Positions 34,327 to 41,686 of a stretch of 42,139 nt of DNA are shown in pieces. The notes under the pieces were generated by a model that searched no databases, was not told the origin of the DNA, and worked only from the letters and a program-made list of their open reading frames with translations. Numbering within the stretch: position 1 is the stretch's first letter; each line of letters begins with the position of its first letter. The stretch comes from Spirochaetia bacterium (lineage in GTDB: Bacteria; Spirochaetota; Spirochaetia; CADAEX01): NCBI GenBank assembly GCA_024402405.1, contig JAKSTW010000013.1:1-42139 (forward strand), given 5' to 3'. Made by a program: the position numbers and the translations under genes.

Positions 34327-35543
34327 AATTCTCCTTTTGAAAGAAATTCCAGGGCATTTATGTGCTTGACCCCATAGCTTACTGCCTCTGATGATCTGTC
34401 CAGTGATATGAGTACTCTTGGGTAAAAGTCTTTGACCATTTTGAAAGGCTTTATTTTTTTTGCAAGGATCTTATTGTCCTTGACCTCAGCCTCTACCTGT
34501 ATGTAGTACATCTGCTCGTCTTTCATTGCCACAAAGTCAATTTCCTTTGTGCTTATCTTGCCTGAATAAACAGTAAATCCATCTTTGAGAAGTCTGGAAA
34601 GCACCAGTGACTTCAGTATGTGGTTCATGTTCAGCTTGTGTCCTGACATGAGGTTTGCCATCCCTGGATCTGCCGGATAATACTTGGACAGAGTTTTCAG
34701 ATATTCTCTGTTCTTCAGGTCAAACCGGTCTATGCATCTGACCAGATAACAGTCCTGCAGGTAAGTCATATAATTTTCCACTGTTGGCTGAGTGGTCTTG
34801 ATTCCTTTTTCAGTCAGCATGTCGCTGAGCTTCTTGGATGTGATGCTGCTTCCAGGATTGGAGAAAATATATTTTATGACAGATTCCAGAACTTTTATGT
34901 CCTTTATGGTGTGTCTGTTGGCTATGTCCCTGACTATGATAGTGTTGTAGAGTCCCAGAAGATACTGGTTTATGTTTCTGGCATTCTTGAACAGCTGGAT
35001 CGTGAACGGCAGATTGCCGAATTTTATGAAATCTGTGAAATGCTGCTCCGGAGACTGGGCCGCTATGGTTTTCAGCAGGCTCTGCTTCTGTGCATCTGAA
35101 TATTCGTCAAAAGTGAACGGAAGCATCTTTATTTCTGTGACTGTTCCGGCCGGAAGAGCCTGAAAATCCCTGTGTATGATATCAGAACTGGAACCTGCTA
35201 TATAAATATCTGTATTCTGAAGCTTCAGCAGAGCTATGACAACTTTGCTGAAATTCCTGCACTGCTGCACTTCATCCAGAAAAATATATGTCATGCTGTT
35301 TTTCTGCAGGTGAGATACTATGTAGGTGTACAGCATCCTGTAGTCCAGAAGTTTCTCATAGGCAGGCTCATCCAGCCTTATGCTGATGATGGATCTCTCA
35401 TTCAGTCCCTTGCCGGTGAGTACTTTCTGGTACTGTTCCAGCAGGACGGATTTACCGCATCCTCTCATTCCTGTGATGACCTTTATGGTCTTTTTATCTT
35501 TATGTGAGAGAATCTCCCTCAGATAATTCAGTCTGATGATCAT
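34323..35543 (-). CDS. AAA_14/DUF4143 ATPase
   Basis: 406 residues from ATG 35543 (ATG 35552 is in frame but overlaps the -10 box). GMRGCGKSVLLEQY is Walker A and YIFLDEVQQCRNF is Walker B. IYIAGSSSDIIH is sensor 1, and EIKMLPFTFDEY is typical of the AAA_14 group. The C-terminal DUF4143 part contains KEIDFVAM...YYIQVEAEV, a degraded PD-(D/E)xK-like pattern. Such ATPases are abundant in gut anaerobes and their role is unknown. It heads the operon with the glucosaminidase, AgcS and TauE genes. There is no ribosome site. Confidence 0.9.
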   Translation of the reverse strand: MIIRLNYLREILSHKDKKTIKVITGMRGCGKSVLLEQYQKVLTGKGLNERSIISIRLDEPAYEKLLDYRMLYTYIVSHLQKNSMTYIFLDEVQQCRNFSKVVIALLKLQNTDIYIAGSSSDIIHRDFQALPAGTVTEIKMLPFTFDEYSDAQKQSLLKTIAAQSPEQHFTDFIKFGNLPFTIQLFKNARNINQYLLGLYNTIIVRDIANRHTIKDIKVLESVIKYIFSNPGSSITSKKLSDMLTEKGIKTTQPTVENYMTYLQDCYLVRCIDRFDLKNREYLKTLSKYYPADPGMANLMSGHKLNMNHILKSLVLSRLLKDGFTVYSGKISTKEIDFVAMKDEQMYYIQVEAEVKDNKILAKKIKPFKMVKDFYPRVLISLDRSSEAVSYGVKHINALEFLSKGEL

Positions 35544-35550
35544 GGATGAC

Positions 35551-35579
35551 ATTATACTTTAAAAAAACCAGATTAGCAA
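35551..35579 (-). promoter_or_regulatory. Promoter of the DUF4143 ATPase operon (leaderless layout)
   Basis: Minus strand: TTGCTA (35574-35579), 17-nt spacer, perfect TATAAT (35551-35556), then 7 nt to ATG 35543. The upstream in-frame ATG at 35552 lies partly inside the -10 box and cannot be transcribed from here, which decides the start. Confidence 0.7.
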
Positions 35580-35609
35580 CAATTTATTAAACTGAAGTTT
35601 GAAAAGTAA

Positions 35610-35638
35610 TTGAAAAAAAAGAAGACCCATTATACTAT
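35610..35638 (+). promoter_or_regulatory. Promoter of the N-acetylglutamate synthase gene (leaderless layout)
   Basis: TTGAAA (35610-35615), 17-nt spacer, TACTAT (35633-35638), 6 nt, ATG 35645. A slightly better -10 hexamer, TATACT (35631-35636), would give a 15-nt spacer. Either way there is no room for a ribosome site. Confidence 0.55.
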
Positions 35639-35644
35639 TGAAAT

Positions 35645-36982
35645 ATGGATTATATTATTGCAGAGGAAGAATTAACTGCCGGTCAGCGGCAGGTTCAGAC
35701 TATACGTGAGGTTTTTCATTACCTGCACCAGTTCAAGGGCAAATGCTTTGTGATCAAAATCGACTGTTCAATTATTGAACATCCTCAGTTCCCGATGTTC
35801 ATAAAGGATATTGTGCGTCTGAGGGATACAGGAATCGGAATCGTTCTGATCCCTGGTGCCAAGGAGCGGATCGACCAGGTGCTGTCCGATTATGGTATTG
35901 TGTCTCAATGGGAGAATAATATCCGAATAACTGACAATAATATGATTCCGTTTGTGAAGATGGCTGCCTTTGACGTGGCCAACAGGATAATGACCAGCCT
36001 GGCTGCCGCCGGATGTACTGCTGTTATCGGAAACTGGGTGAGGGCCCGCGGCATAGGTGTGGTGGACGGTGTGGATTATCAGAATACAGGATTTCCTGAG
36101 AAGATAATGACCTCCGATGTTCTGCGCATTATCAGTGATGGTGTCATTCCTATCCTGCCGTGTGTCGGGTGGAGTTCTGTGGGAAAGCCATATAATATTG
36201 CATCTGACGATCTGGCTGTCATAACTGCATCCAGGCTGGGTGCTGACAAGCTTTTCTTCATGACATCATATGGCGGATACAATGCAGCTGATTATGAACT
36301 GCCTGCAGGAACTGTAGTATCCACTGACGGCAAGATCAGCAACTTCAGCCTGCAGGGCATACAGCAGTTTTTCCGTCTGAATAAGATGTCACCTGAGCTG
36401 GATCTGCTGGAGAAGGCCAAGCGTGCATGTGAGTCCGGAGTGGCCCGTGTCCATATTCTGGATGGATGCAGTGACGGTGTGCTGCTCCGTGAGATCTTCT
36501 CCAACTTGGGTTCCGGTACCATGGTCTATTCCAACGCTTACAGTGGAATCCGTTCCATGCGTCCTGATGAGATAGGTGATGTCCTCCGTGTGATGAAGCC
36601 TTTTGTGGACAAAGATATTCTGCTTCCGCGCACAGAAGAGATGATCGAAGCCTGTCTCAATGATTATATAGTGTTTGAGATCGACGGTGCCATCCATGCC
36701 TCCTGTGCACTTCATGTCTATCCTGAGGGTGTGGGCGAGATTGCCGGCATAGCTGTTGACCGTAATTATTCCCATCTCGGTGTGGGACCTAAACTGGTGG
36801 ATTATCTGTGTGAGAGGGGTAGAAAAATGGGGCTGCAGAAGGTGTTTGTCCTGACCACCCGCACTTCTGACTGGTTTCTCAGCCTGGGCTTTGAGGAAGG
36901 GGATCTGGCATCTCTGCCTGAGAAAAAAAGGGCTGCATACAACTATTCAAGGAAAAGCCGTATTTTTGTCAAAAACCTCTGA
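35645..36982 (+). CDS. N-acetylglutamate synthase-like protein (amino-acid kinase-like + GNAT)
   Basis: 445 residues in the ArgA layout. An amino-acid-kinase-like domain (about 25-285) has FVIKIDCSII where kinases have a Gly-Gly, IGIVLIPGAKERID, RARGIGVVDGVDYQ and DDLAVITASRLGADKLFFMT. A GNAT acetyltransferase domain (about 300-445) has EIAGIAVDRNYSHLGVGPKLVDYLCERG, whose RNYSHLGVG is the acetyl-CoA loop, and DWFLSLGFEE. It should make N-acetylglutamate for arginine synthesis. The lost Gly-Gly fits a kinase domain used only for arginine sensing. No other arg gene is adjacent. Confidence 0.88.
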   Translation: MDYIIAEEELTAGQRQVQTIREVFHYLHQFKGKCFVIKIDCSIIEHPQFPMFIKDIVRLRDTGIGIVLIPGAKERIDQVLSDYGIVSQWENNIRITDNNMIPFVKMAAFDVANRIMTSLAAAGCTAVIGNWVRARGIGVVDGVDYQNTGFPEKIMTSDVLRIISDGVIPILPCVGWSSVGKPYNIASDDLAVITASRLGADKLFFMTSYGGYNAADYELPAGTVVSTDGKISNFSLQGIQQFFRLNKMSPELDLLEKAKRACESGVARVHILDGCSDGVLLREIFSNLGSGTMVYSNAYSGIRSMRPDEIGDVLRVMKPFVDKDILLPRTEEMIEACLNDYIVFEIDGAIHASCALHVYPEGVGEIAGIAVDRNYSHLGVGPKLVDYLCERGRKMGLQKVFVLTTRTSDWFLSLGFEEGDLASLPEKKRAAYNYSRKSRIFVKNL

Positions 36983-36988
36983 GTTTTG

Positions 36989-37017
36989 TTGTTATTTTGC
37001 TTTTTAGTTGTTATTAT
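36989..37017 (+). promoter_or_regulatory. Promoter of the DUF1538-PII operon (leaderless layout)
   Basis: TTGTTA (36989-36994), 17-nt spacer, TATTAT (37012-37017), 6 nt, ATG 37024. The transcript would begin at the A of the start codon. There is no Shine-Dalgarno. Confidence 0.65.
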
Positions 37018-37023
37018 TAGAGC

Positions 37024-38493
37024 ATGAATATCATAGTCAAGCTTAAAGAAACATGTATTTCCGTTGTTCCTATAATACTTATAGTGCTGCTTCTTAACTT
37101 CACTATAGCGCCTGTGGGTGCAGCCTCTTTGATACGTTTCCTTTCCGGTGGTATTCTTGTCATACTTGGACTGACTCTGTTTCTGGTGGGTGCCGATATA
37201 GGTATCATTCCTATAGGGCAGAAGGCCGGTGCTGCACTTACTGCCAAGCGAAGTCTGTTCATTCTTGTCAGTGCTGCTTTTGCCATAGGATTTTTCATCA
37301 CCATAGCTGAGCCTGATGTTCAGGTGCTGGCTGCCCAGATCGTGTCGGTGAGCCCATCAGTTCCTAAGACGCCTCTTATTATGGCCATTGCAATTGGAGT
37401 CGGCTTTTTCATTGTGGTGGGACTGCTGAGAATAGTGTTCAATATTTCATATAACTGGCTGCTGATTATTTTTTATGGCATAGTCGGTGTATGTGCATTT
37501 TTTACAAGTGCAGGTTTCATCGGTCTGGGATTTGATGCCGGAGGTGCCACAACAGGGCCTATGACTGTACCGTTCATTATTGCACTGGGCGTAGGCGTGG
37601 CTTCATCCAAAGGTGGTGCACTGAACAGGGACAGCAGTTTCGGTCTGACCGGTATGGCTTCCATAGGTCCTATCATGGCTGTGCTGATCCTGGGAATAAT
37701 CTGTGCCGGGGAGACTTCCAGCTCAGACATGCTTGAACTGGAAAGTGATGATATTGCAGGATTTCTCCATCTGGTTCCCGGAGTGGCAAAGGAGATGTTC
37801 TCCTCGCTGATGCCGCTGGCAGTGATGTTCCTGGTGTTCCAGTTCACTCTTATCCATATGCCTCCTCATCAGGTGGCCAAGATGATAAAGGGACTTATCT
37901 ATACATATATCGGACTGGTAATGTTCATGACAGGTGTCGAGGGAGGATTCATGCCTGTGGGTTTTGCCATAGGAAGCATGATAGGCGGTCTTTCCTATAG
38001 TTTCGTGCTGATTCCTATAGGACTGGTTCTGGGGGCTGTTGTAGTCTGTGCGGAACCTGCTGTCTGGGTTCTCAATGAGCAGATCGAAGAGATCTCAGGT
38101 GGGCATATAAAAAAGCGTTTCATGCAGGTGTCTCTTTCTGTTGGTGTTTCTGTATCCATAGGAATTTCCATGCTGAGAGTGCTGACCGGCATAAGCATAT
38201 GGTATTTTCTTATTCCGGGTTATCTTATTGCCATGATACTCACATTCTTCACCCCGAAACTTTTTACTGCCATTGCCTTTGATTCAGGCGGTGTGGCATC
38301 AGGCCCCATGACTTCCACTTTCATTCTTTCCTTCACCCTGGGAGCTTCTGCTGCTGCGGGCGGTAATCCTGTGACGGATGCTTTCGGTGTGATCGCTATG
38401 GTTGCTATGACACCGCTTATAACGATCCAGCTTCTGGGTCTGATTTTCAGCAGAAAGACAAAAGAGGCTGACAGGAGGAAAGCAGATGTTTGA
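37024..38493 (+). CDS. DUF1538 membrane protein with two homologous halves (putative PII-regulated transporter)
   Basis: 489 residues, about twelve membrane helices. The two halves share matching blocks about 248 residues apart: FDAGGATTGPMT (170-181) with FDSGGVASGPMT (419-430), IAEPDVQVL (94-102) with CAEPAVWVL (342-350), and VGADIGIIPIG with TGVEGGFMPVG. The GG.TGPMT blocks look like re-entrant or substrate-site loops of a channel or carrier. Substrate and activity are not known. The next gene, overlapping by 8 nt, encodes a tandem PII-like protein, so regulation by a PII signal is likely by analogy with AmtB-GlnK. Confidence 0.88.
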   Translation: MNIIVKLKETCISVVPIILIVLLLNFTIAPVGAASLIRFLSGGILVILGLTLFLVGADIGIIPIGQKAGAALTAKRSLFILVSAAFAIGFFITIAEPDVQVLAAQIVSVSPSVPKTPLIMAIAIGVGFFIVVGLLRIVFNISYNWLLIIFYGIVGVCAFFTSAGFIGLGFDAGGATTGPMTVPFIIALGVGVASSKGGALNRDSSFGLTGMASIGPIMAVLILGIICAGETSSSDMLELESDDIAGFLHLVPGVAKEMFSSLMPLAVMFLVFQFTLIHMPPHQVAKMIKGLIYTYIGLVMFMTGVEGGFMPVGFAIGSMIGGLSYSFVLIPIGLVLGAVVVCAEPAVWVLNEQIEEISGGHIKKRFMQVSLSVGVSVSIGISMLRVLTGISIWYFLIPGYLIAMILTFFTPKLFTAIAFDSGGVASGPMTSTFILSFTLGASAAAGGNPVTDAFGVIAMVAMTPLITIQLLGLIFSRKTKEADRRKADV

Positions 38494-39157
38494 CAGAATG
38501 ATTTTTGCGATCGTCGGACGCAATATCGGTGAGAAAGTGGTCAGTGCTGTCAAAAAAGCAGGTGCCCGGGGCGGCACTATAGTACCGGCCAGGACTTCTT
38601 CCAGCAACGGACTGCTGCAGATTCTCGGCCTGGGAGAGATAGACCAGGATATCGTGATAATACTGGTGGAGAACAAAGAGCTGGATAATATTCTTGGAGC
38701 CATTTCCGCTGCTGCCGATTCTGGCAGGAAAGTTACCGGATGTGCTGTTGTCATGAATGTCAGCTCAGTCATGAAATGCATGATTACCGATAATGGAAAC
38801 AGAGTGGAGAATATAAAGACAGGAGATGATGCTATGAATGCCCAGAGTACCCATGAGATGATATCAGTTATCGTAAACTCAGGTTTTGCTGATGATGTGA
38901 TGATCGCTGCCAGAAAAGCCGGTGCATCCGGCGGTACCATACTTAATGCCCGTGGTACGGGAACCCAGGAGGATGTGAAGTTTTTCGGCATCACCATTGT
39001 TCCGGAGAAGGAGATTCTCCTTATTATCACAGAGAAGGGCAAGACCCAGGGAATACTGGATGCCATAAAAGGGCTTTCATGCTTCTCCACACCTGGAGTC
39101 GGTATCTGTTTCTGCACTGATGTGGATAAATTCACTGTTCTGGGAAATGCAAAATAA
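38486..39157 (+). CDS. Tandem PII-like signalling protein
   Basis: 223 residues comprising two PII-like ferredoxin folds. Equivalent blocks are 120 residues apart: AGARGGTIVPARTSS (about 25-39) and AGASGGTILNARGTGT (about 145-160). Each is followed by an acidic-to-hydrophobic strand (DQDIVIILVENKELDNIL; EKEILLIITEKGKTQGIL), as in GlnB/GlnK. The second copy is closer to classical PII (KFFGITIVPEKE); the first has lost that segment's Phe pair. A fused dimer of domains would be expected to assemble as a pseudo-trimer or hexamer arrangement. It overlaps the DUF1538 gene by 8 nt; nadK follows after 5 nt. Confidence 0.85.
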   Translation: MFDRMIFAIVGRNIGEKVVSAVKKAGARGGTIVPARTSSSNGLLQILGLGEIDQDIVIILVENKELDNILGAISAAADSGRKVTGCAVVMNVSSVMKCMITDNGNRVENIKTGDDAMNAQSTHEMISVIVNSGFADDVMIAARKAGASGGTILNARGTGTQEDVKFFGITIVPEKEILLIITEKGKTQGILDAIKGLSCFSTPGVGICFCTDVDKFTVLGNAK

Positions 39158-39162
39158 AAAAA

Positions 39163-40002
39163 ATGATCCTTATTGTCTGTAATTATAAAAAAAACGGGGC
39201 AAAAGATATTGCCGACGAAATGAATACTTTTCTTATCCGGCATGGTTATAAGACTGTTTATATAACTCATGAGGAACTGGATGATTATGATATAACAGGT
39301 GATTATCAGCTGGTCATCACTCTGGGCGGTGACGGGACTGTACTGGCGGCTGCCAGAAAACTGGTGCAGCTTGATATTCCTGTGCTGGCTGTCAATTTCG
39401 GTACCATCGGATTTATGACAGAGGTGGAGAAAGACAGGTGGAAAGAGGCTCTCACTTTTTTTGTGGCAGGGAACTATCAGTGCCGTAAGCACATGATGCT
39501 GGATGTGTCGGTGATCAGAGACGGACAGGTTATTGACTGTGGTTCTGTGCTGAATGAGGGTGTGCTCAATTCTCCTGATTCCAAGCTGCTCCGCCATTCT
39601 GTGAAGATAGGTGATGCTCTGCTGGGCAAATATCTTTCTGACGGACTGATCGTTTCCACAACTACAGGTTCCACAGCATATTCATCTGCGGCGGGCGGAC
39701 CTATTGTATATCCCGATCTGGAAACTGTTATCATCACACCTATATGCCCATATTCTTATATAGTGCGTCCTGTGGTGGTGACTCCTGACAGAAAGATCTA
39801 TGTCAGCCTTGAGTCTGGTTCTTCCAGCACTATCCTGATTCTGGACGGTCAGAAAAGAATCATGCTGGAGCCTGAGGATACAGTGGTTTTTGAGAAAAGT
39901 GAGTGCAAGGTCCGCATAATCACACTTCCCGGCAGTGAGGCCAGATTCTATTCAAGACTGAGCGACAGGATGAGCCTCCGGGGGGCTGTTTATGATAGAT
40001 GA
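39163..40002 (+). CDS. nadK: NAD kinase
   Basis: 279 residues. It phosphorylates NAD+ to NADP+. LGGDGTVLAAARKL contains the GGDGT motif, VNFGTIGFMTEVE follows, VLNEGVLNS is the NE/D block, and DGLIVSTTTGSTAYSSAAGGPIV is the NAD-binding loop. The ATG at 39163 is preceded only by A-rich sequence, so translation may depend on coupling to the PII gene 5 nt upstream. The end overlaps recN by 11 nt; nadK-recN adjacency is common in bacteria. Confidence 0.96.
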   Translation: MILIVCNYKKNGAKDIADEMNTFLIRHGYKTVYITHEELDDYDITGDYQLVITLGGDGTVLAAARKLVQLDIPVLAVNFGTIGFMTEVEKDRWKEALTFFVAGNYQCRKHMMLDVSVIRDGQVIDCGSVLNEGVLNSPDSKLLRHSVKIGDALLGKYLSDGLIVSTTTGSTAYSSAAGGPIVYPDLETVIITPICPYSYIVRPVVVTPDRKIYVSLESGSSSTILILDGQKRIMLEPEDTVVFEKSECKVRIITLPGSEARFYSRLSDRMSLRGAVYDR

Positions 40003-41686
40003 GATCCATATCAGAAATTTTGCGCTGATAGAGGATTGTACTCTGAATTTCAGAGATGGGTTCAATATCCTTTCCGGAGAGACAGGTTCGGGAAAATCCC
40101 TTATTGCCGCATCGCTGGCAATGCTGCATGGCATAAAGGGTGATGTTAAGTGGATCCGTACCGGATGTGATGAATGTCAGGTTTCCGGCTCTTTCTATGT
40201 AGAGAGCAGGGAGGCTCTTTCCTGGCTGTCATCTCATGATATAAGCACTGATGACGGTTCTGTACTTGTGACCAGAACATTGAAGAAGAATGGCCGTGGT
40301 TCTGTCCATATCCAGGGTGTCAGTGTCACCAGGGAACAGCTGACAGAATTTGTTTCCTCGATGTTCGATATTCACGGTCAGCATGAGCAATATACGCTGA
40401 TCAACGCAATTAACCAGCAGCATCTGCTGGACAATTACGCAGATCTGAGTGATAAGCTGGAGAAATTGCGCTTATATTTCCAGAAACTCTCTGAGACCCG
40501 CAGGATGATGTCTGATCTGGAGGCTTCAAGAAAAGAGAGTGTACGCCAGGCTGAGATGTTTGAGTTTGCCATAAAGGAGATAGACCTGGCTGCCCTGAAG
40601 GATGGAGAGGAGGAGGAACTGGAGAAAAAACTTCAGATACTTTCCCAGCATGACAGGCTGTTCAAACTTCTGGAGGAGATATCTGCACTTCTTGGGGGCA
40701 CAGGGGCTGTGGAGCTGCTTCGGCAGTGCCGTCCTCTGATGGAGCAGGCTGGACGAATTGATTCTTCGCTGGCTGAATATACAGGCAGGATGGACAGTGC
40801 TTTCTTTGAGATCGATGATATTGCATCTTCTGTCAGAGACTATCTGCTCAGGGATAACTATGATCCTCAGCAGCTGGCTCAGTGTGAGGAGCGTCTGGCT
40901 GTCATCAACCGGCTGAAGAAAAAATATGGAGCCACCATATCTGATATTCTTGCCTACCATGATAAAGCCTCATCACAGATGGACAGCATAAATAATTTCC
41001 AGTTCAATATGGACAAACTTCAGAAAGATTCTGACAGCTATGGAAAAATGGTGGTATCGCTGTCCGGAGAGATATCAGCTGCCAGGGAGAAAGCCGCTGC
41101 TGTTCTGGAGAAGAAGATCGAGTCTGTGCTGAAAGAGCTGGGAATGCCTAAATCTGTTTTCCACATTGCAGTTACATCCAGAACAGGCGATAACGGCAAG
41201 ATCCTCTATTCACAGTCAGGTCGTGATAATGTCATATTCATGATTTCCCCTAATGCCGGTGAACCTCTGAGACCTCTTTCAGCAGCTGTGTCCGGTGGAG
41301 AACTGTCCAGGATAATGCTGGCTGTAAAGAGTGCATTTGCAGGAACTGATCCTGTTGGGACAGTGCTTTTTGATGAGATAGATACGGGGATAGGCGGCGA
41401 GATTGCTGTCAGAATAGGGCGGTATATGAAAGAGCTTTCAATGTCCAAGCAGGTTCTGTGCATCACCCATCTGGCCTCCATAGCTGTGAATGCCGACAAC
41501 CATATAAAAGTGGAGAAGGCTACTGACGGTGAGCGCACATTCACCAGATGTCATTCTCTGGATGATGATGGCAAGGTGGCTGAGATCGCCAGAATGCTTT
41601 CAGGCACCGGTGATTCCGTTTCCATGGATCATGCCCGTCAGATGCTGATGGAATCCAGAAAATTCTCTGCGAATCTGCAGATATAG
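39992..41686 (+). CDS. recN: DNA repair protein RecN
   Basis: 564-residue SMC-like ATPase acting in double-strand-break repair. Walker A is LSGETGSGKSLIAASL near residue 30. FDIHGQHEQYTLIN is the RecN-specific block. Two coiled-coil arms span about 155-215 and 300-370. The ABC signature is AAVSGGELSRIMLAVK, Walker B is GTVLFDEIDTGIGGE, and the H-loop is LCITHLASIAVNAD. The start lies within nadK. The 3' end overlaps a convergent gene by 49 nt. Confidence 0.97.
   Translation: MIDEIHIRNFALIEDCTLNFRDGFNILSGETGSGKSLIAASLAMLHGIKGDVKWIRTGCDECQVSGSFYVESREALSWLSSHDISTDDGSVLVTRTLKKNGRGSVHIQGVSVTREQLTEFVSSMFDIHGQHEQYTLINAINQQHLLDNYADLSDKLEKLRLYFQKLSETRRMMSDLEASRKESVRQAEMFEFAIKEIDLAALKDGEEEELEKKLQILSQHDRLFKLLEEISALLGGTGAVELLRQCRPLMEQAGRIDSSLAEYTGRMDSAFFEIDDIASSVRDYLLRDNYDPQQLAQCEERLAVINRLKKKYGATISDILAYHDKASSQMDSINNFQFNMDKLQKDSDSYGKMVVSLSGEISAAREKAAAVLEKKIESVLKELGMPKSVFHIAVTSRTGDNGKILYSQSGRDNVIFMISPNAGEPLRPLSAAVSGGELSRIMLAVKSAFAGTDPVGTVLFDEIDTGIGGEIAVRIGRYMKELSMSKQVLCITHLASIAVNADNHIKVEKATDGERTFTRCHSLDDDGKVAEIARMLSGTGDSVSMDHARQMLMESRKFSANLQI

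Noticed and set aside
35550-35552. ATG 35552 as the start of the DUF4143 ATPase
   Set aside because: It is partly inside the perfect TATAAT box, so it would not be on the transcript from that promoter; it remains possible if an upstream promoter exists.
38299-39597. Long minus-strand open frame (432 codons) opposite DUF1538, the PII-like gene and nadK
   Set aside because: It spans three well-supported plus-strand genes, has low-complexity Ser/Ile/Thr-rich composition typical of antisense reading, and has no recognisable motif.
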